This document shows, one piece after another, positions 28,179 to 37,298 of a DNA stretch of 64,000 nt. The translations under genes and the position numbers were made by a program. Source of the stretch: Methylobacter marinus A45 (GTDB taxonomy: Bacteria > Pseudomonadota > Gammaproteobacteria > Methylococcales > Methylomonadaceae); the NCBI RefSeq assembly GCF_000383855.1, contig NZ_KB912877.1:4085005-4149004 (forward strand). The letters run 5' to 3'. Within the stretch, counting starts at the first letter, position 1, and the number at the start of each line of letters is the position of its first letter. The notes below the pieces were generated by a model. The model ran no database searches and had not been told where the DNA came from. It worked only from the letters and a program-made list of their open reading frames with translations.

Positions 28179-28751
28179 TTACGTCTTGCGGACGGCAAAA
28201 AGCCTCGGGGCCGAATCCTTGTGTTCCGCGCCGTAAATCGTATCGACTTTGAATGCCTGTTTGCCCAATTGTCCGCACCAGTACTCGACCTGTTCAGTTT
28301 CCCGGTCGCCGCCCGCATGGCCCGGATAGGCGAGGATCGTGATAAGCCCTCCGGGCGCCAATAGCCTGCTCGCGCCGTGCAAGGCCTGTAATGTCGAATC
28401 GGTTTGGGTGATAATGCTCTTGTCGCCGCCTGGCAGATAGCCCAGGTTGAACATGATGACGCTGATTTTTCCATGCTGTTGGCCGGGGATTTTTTCAGTC
28501 ATGCGCGCATGACTGGCATGAATTAATGTCAGGCAGTCGGGACGACTGAATTGCTCGCATCTTGCCCGGGCGCAATCCAGCGCCGCCTGTTGAATGTCGA
28601 AACCGTAAACCCGGCCGGTCGGCGTTATATGTTCAAGCAAAAACAAGGTGTCGTGGCCGTTGCCTACCGTTGCGTCAATGGCGATATTGCCGGGCTGGAG
28701 TTTATCTTTAATAAGGTTATGGGCTTCTTTAACCAGGGAAATGCGTTTCAT
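28179..28751 (-). CDS. Class I SAM methyltransferase, YtqB/MnmM-like
   Basis: The 190-aa protein has the SAM-binding motif DATVGNGHDT near residue 26, GFDIQQAALD after it, and the N-L-G-Y-L-P-G-G-D catalytic-region motif (MFNLGYLPGGDKSI) typical of the PF06962 family. B. subtilis YtqB in this family is MnmM, the methylase that turns nm5U34 into mnm5U34 in tRNA. It overlaps the FAD oxidoreductase gene by 23 nt, so both proteins are made from one message; see findings for the combined role. Confidence 0.82.
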   Translation of the reverse strand: MKRISLVKEAHNLIKDKLQPGNIAIDATVGNGHDTLFLLEHITPTGRVYGFDIQQAALDCARARCEQFSRPDCLTLIHASHARMTEKIPGQQHGKISVIMFNLGYLPGGDKSIITQTDSTLQALHGASRLLAPGGLITILAYPGHAGGDRETEQVEYWCGQLGKQAFKVDTIYGAEHKDSAPRLFAVRKT

Positions 28752-29790
28752 GATAGCGTTGGATGTCGCAGGATAAGGGCAAGGGCGTGTTATTCAGCAG
28801 GCAATCGGCAACGCGCTGGCTGTACCAGGGAATCTGTAAGCTGCCTTTGGCGCCGAAACCATTGAAAATGGCGATGCGCGGATACCGGGGATGATGGCCG
28901 ATAAACGGATAGCGGTCTCTGGTGCAAGGCCGGATGCCGGCTTGCTGATTGATTAACGTGGTTTTAAGCACGGGGGCCCGTTGTTGCAGTGCGGCCAATA
29001 AAGCGTTTCGGGCCTTGTCGGTGATGTCGGTGTTTAAAGAGTCGCGTTCGAAGGTGGCGCCGGTACGGATCTGGCTGTCATTGAGCGGGATCAGCCAGTT
29101 GCCGTAATTAAGGATCTTAGCGGGCAGTTGGCCGGTATGCGACAGCGTTAATATCTCGCCTTTTGCCGGTTGAAAGGGCAGCCAGGAAAACCAGTGGTTT
29201 TGACTCGCATGATGACCGGCGCAGAAGATGATTTGTCTGGCTGAAATATCCCCCCAACGTAATGAGGGTTCAAGCTGGATGTCGCGGGCATCGAATTCCA
29301 GCAGTCTGTAACAGCCTCTGGCGATAAAAAACTCTTTCAGACAACGCAATAACGGTCGGGTCAATAAATAACCGGTCTGTTTTTGCTCTATAAAACCGAA
29401 AGGCGTTTTCAGAGAGAATATGGCGTTGTCGGATGTTGTGATGGCGCCTAAGTAATTCTCATACTCGGGATCGTCAAGCCGCTTCCGCCCGTGATTTAAC
29501 TCGGCTTCATTACGAAAAAGCCGCAGCATGGCCTTTTCAATATAAAAAGGCTGATGAAAAAAATCGGATAAATTCGAGTAATACTGTTTCGCTGCCGGCA
29601 ATAAGCTGTCGACATCGGCGGATTTTACGAAGCGCAGGCCAGTAACGGGATTGATGAGTCCCGCGGCCACCTGCGAGGCATTCTCCCGGCCGTTATCGAT
29701 AATGACGACTGTGCGGCCGCGCTGTATCAGTTCCCAGGCGAGCAGGCTGCCGGCCAGTCCCTGGCCGATGATCAGAAAGTCGATATTCAT
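28729..29790 (-). CDS. FAD-dependent oxidoreductase related to the MnmC C-terminal domain
   Basis: This 353-aa DAO-family flavoprotein starts with a dinucleotide fold (FLIIGQGLAGSLLAWEL, with GxGxxG), has GLINPVTGLRFVK typical of MnmC oxidase domains, and ends with RPCTRDRYPFIGHHP and FNGFGAKGSLQIPW, the substrate/FAD cap. In MnmC this domain removes the carboxymethyl group from cmnm5U34. Here it is free-standing and overlaps a methylase of another family. Glycine oxidase-like amine oxidation is the main alternative. Confidence 0.78.
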   Translation of the reverse strand: MNIDFLIIGQGLAGSLLAWELIQRGRTVVIIDNGRENASQVAAGLINPVTGLRFVKSADVDSLLPAAKQYYSNLSDFFHQPFYIEKAMLRLFRNEAELNHGRKRLDDPEYENYLGAITTSDNAIFSLKTPFGFIEQKQTGYLLTRPLLRCLKEFFIARGCYRLLEFDARDIQLEPSLRWGDISARQIIFCAGHHASQNHWFSWLPFQPAKGEILTLSHTGQLPAKILNYGNWLIPLNDSQIRTGATFERDSLNTDITDKARNALLAALQQRAPVLKTTLINQQAGIRPCTRDRYPFIGHHPRYPRIAIFNGFGAKGSLQIPWYSQRVADCLLNNTPLPLSCDIQRYHETHFPG

Positions 29791-29855
29791 GATGCGATTA
29801 AGGCCGATGGTCTTTGCTAATGTTGGTCTTGGGTTGTTTCAAATAGCGTGTCTGT

Positions 29856-30236
29856 TTAGCGTATTTGAATGATTTCAACATCAATATTCGTCAAGTCGGA
29901 CCAGGCAATATCCGCGGTTAAAGCGGGCAGGCGCTGTTCGCGCGCCAATCCCAGGCAAGCCCGGTCGCCTAGCGATAGTCCGTAGCGCCGGGTTCGGGGA
30001 ATAAAGTTAGCCGCATGCAGGGCATGGGCTTGAGTAAATGGGATGATTTCTATTGAAGTTTCCTTTATTTGCTCCATTAGCGGTGCGGCATCAATGCCGT
30101 CACGAATCAATCTGCCCGCCACTTCGCTTAAGTTCACGGTGGAAATGCAGGAGCCTTCAATATACTGTTCTACCCTCTCGTGTCCTGTTTCACGGAACAG
30201 GAAGGCTAACAATGCCGAAGCATCGAGTACAATCAT
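29856..30236 (-). CDS. vapC: VapC-type PIN-domain toxin
   Basis: The 126-aa protein has a PIN domain with the expected acidic residues: Asp5 in VLDASALLA, Glu near 38 in NLSEVAGR, Asp near 91 in SLGDRACLG, and Asp near 109 in ALTADIAW. VapC toxins are ribonucleases, often cutting initiator tRNA or rRNA. It overlaps vapB by 4 nt, so translation is coupled. Length fits the family. Confidence 0.9.
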   Translation of the reverse strand: MIVLDASALLAFLFRETGHERVEQYIEGSCISTVNLSEVAGRLIRDGIDAAPLMEQIKETSIEIIPFTQAHALHAANFIPRTRRYGLSLGDRACLGLAREQRLPALTADIAWSDLTNIDVEIIQIR

Positions 30237-30478
30237 TCTCTTTCCGCTGCCTTTCTTCGGTCCTGAATCAATTGCTCAACGACATTATCCGGCTTTTTTC
30301 CGTGATAAAGCTTGTCAACCAATTGTTGCAGGCTGGTGACAGGTTTTTTAGTGTTCAGGCAAACTTCGGTCAGAATATTGCGCACTTCGGCTTCCACGCT
30401 CAGTCCGTCTTGGGCAGCGCGAATGCGTAATGCCGCATGGACGTTTTCGGGCAAATTGCGTATCGTTAGTGTCGGCAT
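30233..30478 (-). CDS. vapB: VapB/FitA-type antitoxin
   Basis: The 81-aa protein begins with an Arc/MetJ-like ribbon (TLTIRNLPENVHAALRIRA) and a helix (DGLSVEAEVRNIL), the FitA antitoxin pattern, followed by a flexible charged tail that should block the VapC active site. It is the first gene of the operon, with its own operator-containing promoter just upstream. Ribbon-helix-helix dimers bind palindromes, as found there. Confidence 0.85.
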   Translation of the reverse strand: MPTLTIRNLPENVHAALRIRAAQDGLSVEAEVRNILTEVCLNTKKPVTSLQQLVDKLYHGKKPDNVVEQLIQDRRKAAERE

Positions 30479-30507
30479 GGCTATTTTTTCGATAGTAGGA
30501 AATTTTT

Positions 30508-30539
30508 ACTATAGGGATTGACAGCATTGCTGTCAATCC
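30508..30539 (-). promoter_or_regulatory. vapBC promoter with embedded palindromic operator
   Basis: On the minus strand there is TTGACA (30531-30536), a 17-bp spacer and TATAGT (30508-30513), about 30 bp before the vapB ATG. A perfect 25-bp palindrome (GGATTGACAGC, 3-nt centre, GCTGTCAATCC; 30515-30539) covers the -35 box and spacer. A second ATAGTA/TACTAT dyad (30492-30512) overlaps the -10 box. Bound VapBC would block polymerase. Confidence 0.82.
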
Positions 30540-30581
30540 GCAAAACAGCGGAGAGGGTTATCGCCGATTGCCAGGCAAGTG

Positions 30582-30941
30582 TTATTTCGCGGTCAGCGCT
30601 TCGCCATTGAAACTAATGCCGTCCCAGCCGTATTTCATGAAATTTCTGATGTTTTGATGTCCTGTGCCGTCAGGGTCGTTCAGAACATCAACACGGTAGT
30701 AGTCACCGAACAGGTTCAGCGTCTGCTGCTGGTCAAGCCCGTGAAGCCGGGCGAAGGCGAAAATCTTGCAGGAGCCTTCGTTGGTGCCGGCGGCATTGGT
30801 TAAGGCGTCGCCATTCTGGCCGTTGCTGAATTCCGTCGGTTGGTAATGGTAGTTTTCGGTAATGACGGCGATGGTTTCGTCAAAACTGACGGGGCTGTTG
30901 CTGGTGATTTTTTCAATAAATGTAGTCAGTGACATGGTCAA
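30582..30941 (-). CDS. HopJ-family protein
   Basis: The 119-aa protein matches the HopJ type III effector family: TFIEKI near the start, FDETIAVITENYHYQPTEF, a NGQNGDALTNAAGTNEGSCK stretch and LNLFGDYYRVDVL. Many free-living bacteria carry this family without a type III system, so the name does not imply secretion. Its function is unknown. It is the last gene of the apparent smpB - isochorismatase - hopJ transcript. Confidence 0.82.
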   Translation of the reverse strand: MTMSLTTFIEKITSNSPVSFDETIAVITENYHYQPTEFSNGQNGDALTNAAGTNEGSCKIFAFARLHGLDQQQTLNLFGDYYRVDVLNDPDGTGHQNIRNFMKYGWDGISFNGEALTAK

Positions 30942-30952
30942 TATTTATTTAG

Positions 30953-31519
30953 TTAACGAAGAAGGCCTGACAGGCTTTTGAAATCGGGGTGCGCGGCGTC
31001 TCTAAGCCATTCGAACAGGACCGATTCGTAATTGGTAATCGCGGCGCCGTGCTGTTGCATGCGCTGCAAGGCGTAGAGCTTGTGCTCGGCTTTGCGGGAA
31101 CAGACACCATCGGCGGCTACATGGACCTGATAGCCTTGGTGCAGCAGTTCAAGGGCGGTCTGCAGAACGCAGACATGGGTCTCCTGGCCAACCAGTATGA
31201 TTTGCTGGCGCTGGCTGTCCCGCAGTGCCTGGTTAAAGCCGTTGGCGGCGCAGCAGGAGAAGCCGGTTTTTTCGAAGACCTGTGCGGTTTCGGGCAGTTT
31301 TTCCACGACGGACGCATGGGTCGGGCCCAAGCCTTTGGGATATTGCTCGGTGACCAGTACGGGAATGTTCAGCCGGCCAGCGGCTTCAATCAGTTTGCCG
31401 GCATTAGCGGTCATCAGTTCCGCATCCGGTTCAGGCATGGCGGCCGATAATTTGGCTTGCAGGTCGACAACGACCAGCAGGCTGTTGTCCGTCGACAGGA
31501 GATCAGGGTGTGTGGACAT
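30953..31519 (-). CDS. Isochorismatase-family cysteine hydrolase
   Basis: This 188-aa protein is of the YcaC-like branch. The catalytic triad is visible: Asp in VVVDLQAKL (about 19), Lys in VFEKTGFSC (about 84) and Cys in ETHVCVLQTALEL (about 118). The substrate is unknown; nicotinamidase-like or carbamate hydrolysis is common. It starts 7 bp after smpB stops, and ends 11 bp before the HopJ gene. Confidence 0.88.
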   Translation of the reverse strand: MSTHPDLLSTDNSLLVVVDLQAKLSAAMPEPDAELMTANAGKLIEAAGRLNIPVLVTEQYPKGLGPTHASVVEKLPETAQVFEKTGFSCCAANGFNQALRDSQRQQIILVGQETHVCVLQTALELLHQGYQVHVAADGVCSRKAEHKLYALQRMQQHGAAITNYESVLFEWLRDAAHPDFKSLSGLLR

Positions 31520-31526
31520 TGTTACC

Positions 31527-32012
31527 TCAGGCGTGCTTCATAATGCGTGCTTTTTCCCGCTGCCAGTCGCGGTCCTTTGAAGAGGCGCGTTTATCGTGCA
31601 GTTGTTTGCCTTTGGCCAGGCCGATTTCCAGTTTGGCGCGGCCCTTTTTCCAGTACATGGACAGCGGGATGATCGTGTAACCCTTACGTTCCACGGCGCC
31701 GATCAGCTTGTTGAGTTCATGACGGTTCAATAACAGCTTTCTTGAACGGATGGCTTCCGGTTTGACATGGGTCGATGCCGAGTTCAGGGCGGAAATATGC
31801 GCGCCGAACAGCCAGGCTTCGCCGCGCTTTAATGTGACATAGCTTTCTTTCAGTTGTACGCGACCGTCGCGCAGACTTTTTACTTCCCAGCCTTCCAAAA
31901 CAAGACCGGCCTCAAACCGCTCCTCAATAAAATATTCATGAGTGGCCTGGCGATTCTGGGCAATTGTGTTGTTTTGCTGCTTCTTATTTTTCTTGGACTT
32001 TTTATCGGCCAT
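31527..32012 (-). CDS. smpB: SsrA-binding protein SmpB
   Basis: The 161-aa protein carries tmRNA to stalled ribosomes. Signature stretches are [38 protein letters not shown], and the C-terminal helix rich in Lys/Arg ([20 protein letters not shown]). Length is typical (160). It is divergent from the transporter gene. The tmRNA gene itself was not found in this window. Confidence 0.95.
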   Translation of the reverse strand: MADKKSKKNKKQQNNTIAQNRQATHEYFIEERFEAGLVLEGWEVKSLRDGRVQLKESYVTLKRGEAWLFGAHISALNSASTHVKPEAIRSRKLLLNRHELNKLIGAVERKGYTIIPLSMYWKKGRAKLEIGLAKGKQLHDKRASSKDRDWQREKARIMKHA

Positions 32013-32117
32013 AGTGTGCTGGTTGAGATTTTTAGACTGACGGAAGGGTATAATTTTGCTATTTTACTCGATTTACTGAAAAAATTGAGTTTTTTAATAG
32101 AGATAACAGGCACTCAA

Positions 32118-33479
32118 ATGACGGATACAAAAAAATCGATTCATGGTGAATGGTCATCACGCTTGGCATTTATCCTTGCAGCCACGGGTTCGGCGGTTGG
32201 TCTGGGGAATATCTGGAAGTTCCCTTATATCACAGGCGAAAACGGCGGCGGAGCATTTGTTCTCGTTTATTTACTGTGCATAGCCTTCATCGGTATCCTT
32301 ATTATGATTGCGGAAACGATGCTCGGGCGCCGGGGCAGGCAGAGCCCTATCAACACCATGGAAACGCTGGCCGCCGAGGCTGAGGCGGATACCAATTGGC
32401 ACTATGTGGGCTGGATGGGCGTTATCGCCGGTTTCCTGATTCTTTCTTATTACAGCGTTATCGCCGGCTGGGCTTCGGCTTATGTCCTAAAAGCGTTTAC
32501 CGGCAGTTTTTCAGGTACGGGCGCGACCGAAATAAAAGCGCTTTTTGACGGTTTCGTCGCCAGTCCCGCGCAACTCATCTTCTGGCATACTTTGTTTATG
32601 CTGGCCACGATGCTGATTGTGGCGCGCGGCGTCAGGAGCGGGTTGGAAAAAGCCGTGCAATTTTTAATGCCGGGGCTGTTTGTGCTGATGATTTTGCTGG
32701 TCGGCTATGCCATGACGACGGGCGCTTATGAACAAGGTCTTGAATTTTTGTTTAGTCCGGATTTTAGCAAGATTACCGGAGATTCCGTGTTGACCGCGAT
32801 GGGCCACGCGTTTTTCACTCTGAGCCTGGGCATGGGAGCCATAATGGTATATGGATCTTATTTGCCCAAGGATGTGTCTATTACGAAAACGGTGTTTTTA
32901 ATTGCCGGTTCCGATACGATTGTGGCCTTATTGGCCGGCATTGCCATTTTCCCTATCGTTTTCGCTAACGGATTGGAAGCGGGTTCCGGCCCCGGCCTTA
33001 TTTTCCAAACGTTGCCGATCGCTTTCGGCAATATGAGCGGCGGCTGGCTGTTCGGTATTCTTTTTTTTGTGATGTTGGTGTTCGCGGCTTTGACGTCGTC
33101 CATTTCCCTGATTGAGCCGGCTGTTACGTGGCTGGTGGAGAATAGGGATTTAGACAGGGAACAGGCCTGTATCTGGGCAGGCTTGGTGACATGGCTGTTG
33201 GGTTTAGGGACCGTGTTTTCATTTAATTTATGGTCTGATTTTACGATTTTCGGCAGAAATATTTTTCAATTAATGGACTATCTGACGGCCAATCTATTAT
33301 TGCCTATCGGCGGTTTTTTGGTCGCGGTGTTTGCCGGATGGATCATGAAACAGCAACACAGCGAGCAAGAACTGCAAATACCTGGCACACAGGGTTATCA
33401 GGTATGGAAATTTTTAGTCTGTTACGTTTCTCCCGCGGCTGTTTTTTTGGTTTTTCTGAATGTGGTTGGGGTTATCTGA
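32118..33479 (+). CDS. Sodium-dependent transporter, SNF (NSS) family
   Basis: The 453-aa protein has about 11-12 membrane helices and the NSS signature at its start (SRLAFILAATGSAVGLGNIW, followed by KFPYITGENGGGAFVLVY). It resembles bacterial LeuT/MhsT-like sodium symporters for amino acids; the substrate is not deducible. The start at 32118 is preferred over an upstream frame that overlaps smpB antisense. A TATAAT lies at 32049-32054, but its -35 is poor. Its stop abuts the ratA ATG. Confidence 0.9.
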   Translation: MTDTKKSIHGEWSSRLAFILAATGSAVGLGNIWKFPYITGENGGGAFVLVYLLCIAFIGILIMIAETMLGRRGRQSPINTMETLAAEAEADTNWHYVGWMGVIAGFLILSYYSVIAGWASAYVLKAFTGSFSGTGATEIKALFDGFVASPAQLIFWHTLFMLATMLIVARGVRSGLEKAVQFLMPGLFVLMILLVGYAMTTGAYEQGLEFLFSPDFSKITGDSVLTAMGHAFFTLSLGMGAIMVYGSYLPKDVSITKTVFLIAGSDTIVALLAGIAIFPIVFANGLEAGSGPGLIFQTLPIAFGNMSGGWLFGILFFVMLVFAALTSSISLIEPAVTWLVENRDLDREQACIWAGLVTWLLGLGTVFSFNLWSDFTIFGRNIFQLMDYLTANLLLPIGGFLVAVFAGWIMKQQHSEQELQIPGTQGYQVWKFLVCYVSPAAVFLVFLNVVGVI

Positions 33480-33911
33480 ATGACCGTTGTAGAAAAAAGC
33501 GCATTGGTGAAGTTTTCCGCCCAGCAGATGTTCGATCTGGTCAATGATATCGAAGCCTATCCGCGCTTTTTGCCGTGGTGCAGCGGCAGTCGAATCCTCA
33601 AGCGCGAAGGCGATATGGTTGAAGCGGAGCTGGTGATTTCCAAAGGCGGATTCAAAAAATCCTTTTCGACAAGAAATAAAATTGATGAAGGCGGCAGGAT
33701 TACGGTGTCCTTGTTGGAAGGGCCTTTTTCCTATCTGGAAGGAACATGGGATTTCATGCCGTTGCGCGAGGATGCCAGCAAAATTTCCCTGAATCTGGAA
33801 TTCGAGATGCCGGGCGTACTGGCGAATCTGGCATTTGGCGCGGTATTTAACCAGATATGCAACACCATGGTCAGTTCTTTTACTCAGCGGGCCAAGGAAA
33901 TCTATGGCTGA
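33480..33911 (+). CDS. ratA: RatA / Coq10-like START protein
   Basis: This 143-aa protein has the START/Coq10 fold with VKFSAQQMFDLVNDIEAYP, FLPWCSGS, and the C-terminal helix NQICNTMVSSFTQRAKEIY. E. coli RatA was reported to block 70S assembly, but the Coq10 relation suggests ubiquinone handling; both are family knowledge. It begins one base after the transporter stop and overlaps rnfH by 8 nt. Confidence 0.9.
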   Translation: MTVVEKSALVKFSAQQMFDLVNDIEAYPRFLPWCSGSRILKREGDMVEAELVISKGGFKKSFSTRNKIDEGGRITVSLLEGPFSYLEGTWDFMPLREDASKISLNLEFEMPGVLANLAFGAVFNQICNTMVSSFTQRAKEIYG

Positions 33912-34191
33912 TGTGCTGATTGATATCGAAGTTGCCTATGCCAAGCCGGAAGAGCAAGTGATTTTGGTGCTTAAACTGCCTGAATGCTCGTCCGTCGAGC
34001 AGGCGATAAAAGCTTCCGGAGTGTTGGCCCGGTTTCCGGAAATTGATCTGTCCGGGAGCAACAAAGTCGGTATTTTTGGCAACGTCTGCGGGATGGATCA
34101 GGTGTTAAAGCAGGCCGATAGAATAGAAATTTATCGGCCTTTGCTGATTGATCCCAAGGATGCGAGGCGGCGAAGGGCGGCAAGAGGTTAA
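33904..34191 (+). CDS. rnfH: RnfH/UPF0125 family protein (RatB)
   Basis: The 95-aa ubiquitin-like beta-grasp protein has IEVAYAKPEEQVIL near its start, GIFGNVCGMDQVL, and RIEIYRPLLIDPKDARRRRA at the end, all diagnostic of the RnfH family. The function is not settled. It overlaps ratA by 8 nt, the usual ratAB pairing. Confidence 0.93.
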   Translation: MADVLIDIEVAYAKPEEQVILVLKLPECSSVEQAIKASGVLARFPEIDLSGSNKVGIFGNVCGMDQVLKQADRIEIYRPLLIDPKDARRRRAARG

Positions 34192-34236
34192 AATTTGCAG
34201 CGCCATTAGTGTGGGGAGATGCAGGGCGGACTTAAT

Positions 34237-34776
34237 TCAGCGAGGCATCGAGTCGTCGGGATAGTTTATCGTGGGTTCCGAAGTTGCCGGGCCAGGTTCC
34301 GTCAAGCGATCGGATTCAGTCGAACGATCAATGTCATCGATGCCGAACAGGTTGGTGATTTTTTCCCACATGGTTTTTTCGAGATCCCGCGGCGGCAAAT
34401 CCACCGTTGTTTCTTCCGATTCTTTGATCACGGGCAAGGCGCTGGGTTTAAAATCGCCTTGAATGCCGATGACTCGATCACCGTCGAAGAACAGCGAGAC
34501 TTTTTTCTGCATTCTGGGTTCGCCGCCGGGTTGATTGGAGTAAAGGTAGTCCCAGCGGTTTGGGTGAAAAGCATCCGTCAGCATGGGGGAGCCCATGATA
34601 TACAGCACCTGGCGCTTGTTCATGTTGGGGCGGATCTGATCGATCATGGACTGATCGATCATGTTGCCTTGCTGAATGTCTATGCTGTAGACGCCGGGTA
34701 AATTATTGAGAATGGTGGAGCATGAGGCAAGCGTCAGGCTTGCCAGCAAAGTCAAAGAAAAAAGCGGCTTTCCCAT
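34237..34776 (-). CDS. bamE: Outer membrane assembly lipoprotein BamE
   Basis: The 179-aa protein has a lipoprotein signal (lipobox LASC at the end of [19 protein letters not shown]) and the BamE core: [33 protein letters not shown], and [14 protein letters not shown]. It is part of the BAM complex that inserts outer-membrane beta-barrels. The C-terminal tail of about 60 residues is longer than E. coli BamE (113 aa) and acidic. It is convergent with rnfH and divergent from fur. Confidence 0.92.
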   Translation of the reverse strand: MGKPLFSLTLLASLTLASCSTILNNLPGVYSIDIQQGNMIDQSMIDQIRPNMNKRQVLYIMGSPMLTDAFHPNRWDYLYSNQPGGEPRMQKKVSLFFDGDRVIGIQGDFKPSALPVIKESEETTVDLPPRDLEKTMWEKITNLFGIDDIDRSTESDRLTEPGPATSEPTINYPDDSMPR

Positions 34777-34928
34777 TTGAGGCGACGGAATAGTTTGAAA
34801 AAAGATAAAATCATACCCGATGTTAAGCGATTATCCTATTAAACAGTCATGCGCTTCATGCTAAAAAAAAGCTACAATGTGCGATACCCTATAGATAGCC
34901 GACAGTTAATCGGCAAAAGCGGAGATTT

Positions 34929-35348
34929 ATGTTGGAAACGCAAGATTTAAAGAATGCAGGACTGAAGGTCACGTTGCCTCGGGTCAAGATTCTGCAAATT
35001 TTAGAAAACCAGATTGATGAGCATCATTTAACGGCTGAAAAGGTTTATAAAATCCTGTTGAGCGAGGATGAGGATATCGGTTTGGCCACGGTTTATCGGG
35101 TTCTGACCCAATTTGAAGCAGCGGGACTGGTAACGCGGCATCACTTTGAGGGAGGGAACTCTGTTTTTGAACTGGCTAAAGGTGATCACCATGATCACAT
35201 TCTCTGCATGAAATGCGGCAAAGTGGATGAATTCACCGATGAGCTCATTGAAGCGCGGCAGCGAGAAATCGCGGAAAAACTCGGTTATGAGTTAACCGAT
35301 CACAGCCTTTATTTATATGGCTATTGTTCTGCCTGCAGAAAATCCTGA
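34929..35348 (+). CDS. fur: Ferric uptake regulator Fur
   Basis: The 139-aa iron-responsive repressor has the winged-helix part (about 1-80; LKVTLPRVKILQILE, ATVYRVLTQFEAAGLV), the HHDH metal motif (GDHHDHILCMKCGK) and a second CxxC (CSACRK). Both zinc cysteine pairs are present. It is preceded by a TACAAT at 34873-34878; a clear Fur box was not found in its own promoter. The location next to bamE is a common gammaproteobacterial arrangement. Confidence 0.95.
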   Translation: MLETQDLKNAGLKVTLPRVKILQILENQIDEHHLTAEKVYKILLSEDEDIGLATVYRVLTQFEAAGLVTRHHFEGGNSVFELAKGDHHDHILCMKCGKVDEFTDELIEARQREIAEKLGYELTDHSLYLYGYCSACRKS

Positions 35349-35371
35349 TTCCCCCCTAACTTACTGACTTC

Positions 35372-36619
35372 ATGTTTAAGCCTCTTATTTTTTATATTGG
35401 CTTGCGTTATACGCGAGCTAAACGCCGTACGCAGTTCATTTCTTTCATTACTTTAACTTCGGTTCTGGGGATAGCCCTGGGGGTCACGGCGCTGATTACG
35501 GTCCTGTCGGTCATGAACGGTTTTGAAGCCGAGTTGCGCGAGCGGATTCTCGGCATGACATCGCATGCCACGATTACCGGCAACCAGGGCCAGTTGAATA
35601 ATTGGCGGGAGTTGCATCCGCGCGTCAAAGACTATCCGCATGTAGAGGCGGCTGCTCCTTTCATCGACGGACAGGTCATGATTAATGCCGGCAGACGCGT
35701 CAGCGGTACCTTGCTGAGCGGAATTCTGCCTGAATACGAGTCCTCTGTTTCGGATGTCGTTAACAAAATGCAGGTAGGGCGACTGTCCCAGTTGGTTCCC
35801 GGTGAATTCGGCATTGTCCTGGGCGCGGAGCTGGCGGGTCACCTGGGCGTTATCGTCGGCGACAAGGTCACTGTCATCAGTCCGCAGGTCAATTCGACAC
35901 CCGCCGGTATCATGCCCCGGATGCGGCGTTTTACCGTGATCGGTATTTTCCAGGTCGGCATGTATGAATATGATCGTAATATGGCCATCATTCATATCGA
36001 TGATGCGGCTAAATTATTCCGATTGGGGGACGCCGTTTCGGGGCTCAGGATCAAGTTGGATGATCTGTTTAATGCGCCGCGGATCACGCATGCCATGGCG
36101 GCCGATTTTTCTCATGAATACCGGGTCAGTGACTGGACGCTGGCGCACAGCAACTTCTTCCGCGCGATTCAGACTGAAAAACGGGTCATGTTCATTATCC
36201 TGCTGCTGATAGTGGCCGTGGCGGCCTTTAATATCGTTTCGACGCTAGTCATGGTGGTCACGGACAAGCGCGGCGATATCGCTATCCTGAAAACCCAGGG
36301 ACTGACGGCACGTTCGGTCATGGGTATTTTTATGGTGTTAGGCACTGTCATTGGCGCTGTAGGTACGCTTCTGGGTACCATGGGCGGCATCGTGCTGGCG
36401 TTAAATGTCGAAACCATCGTGCCGGCGATTGAGAAATTATTTCAGGTTCAGTTCATGGCGGCCGATGTCTACTACATCAGTCAACTGCCTTCCAAGCTCG
36501 TATGGTCGGATGTTTATGCGATCGCGGGCATGGCCTTCTTTCTGTCGCTGGCCGCGACAATTTATCCTGCCTGGCAGGCGTCCAAAGTAAATCCAGCGGA
36601 AGTTCTGAGATATGAATAA
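35372..36619 (+). CDS. lolC: Lipoprotein-releasing ABC permease LolC/LolE
   Basis: The 415-aa permease has four membrane helices: one near residue 25-45 and three C-terminal (about 270-400), with a large periplasmic loop. [20 protein letters not shown] and the C-terminal [17 protein letters not shown] are diagnostic. LolCDE extracts lipoproteins for the outer membrane. There is only one permease gene before lolD, so the complex may be a homodimer (LolF type). It overlaps lolD by 8 nt. Confidence 0.94.
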   Translation: MFKPLIFYIGLRYTRAKRRTQFISFITLTSVLGIALGVTALITVLSVMNGFEAELRERILGMTSHATITGNQGQLNNWRELHPRVKDYPHVEAAAPFIDGQVMINAGRRVSGTLLSGILPEYESSVSDVVNKMQVGRLSQLVPGEFGIVLGAELAGHLGVIVGDKVTVISPQVNSTPAGIMPRMRRFTVIGIFQVGMYEYDRNMAIIHIDDAAKLFRLGDAVSGLRIKLDDLFNAPRITHAMAADFSHEYRVSDWTLAHSNFFRAIQTEKRVMFIILLLIVAVAAFNIVSTLVMVVTDKRGDIAILKTQGLTARSVMGIFMVLGTVIGAVGTLLGTMGGIVLALNVETIVPAIEKLFQVQFMAADVYYISQLPSKLVWSDVYAIAGMAFFLSLAATIYPAWQASKVNPAEVLRYE

Positions 36620-37292
36620 ATCTAGCATTCTGGAATGCCGGCAATTAACCAAGCGTTATAATCAGGGCGGGCTGGACGTTGAGGTCCTCAAGGGCGTTAA
36701 TTTAACGATCGGGATCGGCGAGCGCGTCGCCATTATGGGCGCCTCGGGGTCGGGCAAAAGCACGTTGCTGCATTTGCTGGGCGGACTGGAAAAATCCAGC
36801 GGCGGAGAAGTGGTGCTGGATAATGTCAATTTGAATAAAGTCAGCGCAACGAGACTGGCCAGGTTAAGAAACAGTTCCCTGGGCTTTATCTATCAATCGC
36901 ATCATTTACTGGGTGAATTTACCGTGTTGGAGAATACGGCGATGCCATTGCTGATTGCCGGCCTTTCGGTAAAACAGGCGCGTATCCGTGCCATAGATTT
37001 ATTGCAGCGGGTGGGGCTGGGACATCGTATCGAACACAAGCCGGGCGAGTTGTCAGGCGGAGAAAGGCAGCGCGCGGCCATAGCCAGGGCGCTGATCAAT
37101 AATCCCAAATGCGTTTTGGCCGACGAGCCGACCGGTAACCTGGACAGTAAAACGGCTGACCAGGTTTACCAGTTAATGCTGGAGCTGAATCAGGAGCTGA
37201 ATGTCAGTTTTCTGGTGGTGACGCACGATCATGATCTAGCGTCAAGGATGGGCAAGGTGCTGCATATGGAAGACGGAGTGATTGTCGGGTGA
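36612..37292 (+). CDS. lolD: Lipoprotein-releasing ABC ATPase LolD
   Basis: The 226-aa ATPase has Walker [10 protein letters not shown] (about 43), the Q-loop [12 protein letters not shown] with the LolD-type HHLL, the signature [15 protein letters not shown], Walker [13 protein letters not shown] and the switch His in VTHDHDLA. It drives the LolC permease. It ends just before a strong terminator at 37299. Confidence 0.96.
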   Translation: MNKSSILECRQLTKRYNQGGLDVEVLKGVNLTIGIGERVAIMGASGSGKSTLLHLLGGLEKSSGGEVVLDNVNLNKVSATRLARLRNSSLGFIYQSHHLLGEFTVLENTAMPLLIAGLSVKQARIRAIDLLQRVGLGHRIEHKPGELSGGERQRAAIARALINNPKCVLADEPTGNLDSKTADQVYQLMLELNQELNVSFLVVTHDHDLASRMGKVLHMEDGVIVG

Positions 37293-37298
37293 GTCCCC

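Noticed and set aside
30515-30539. Palindrome considered as terminator of the HopJ operon
   Set aside because: No T-run follows on the minus strand, while consensus -35 and -10 boxes overlap it at 17-bp spacing in front of vapB; an operator fits better.
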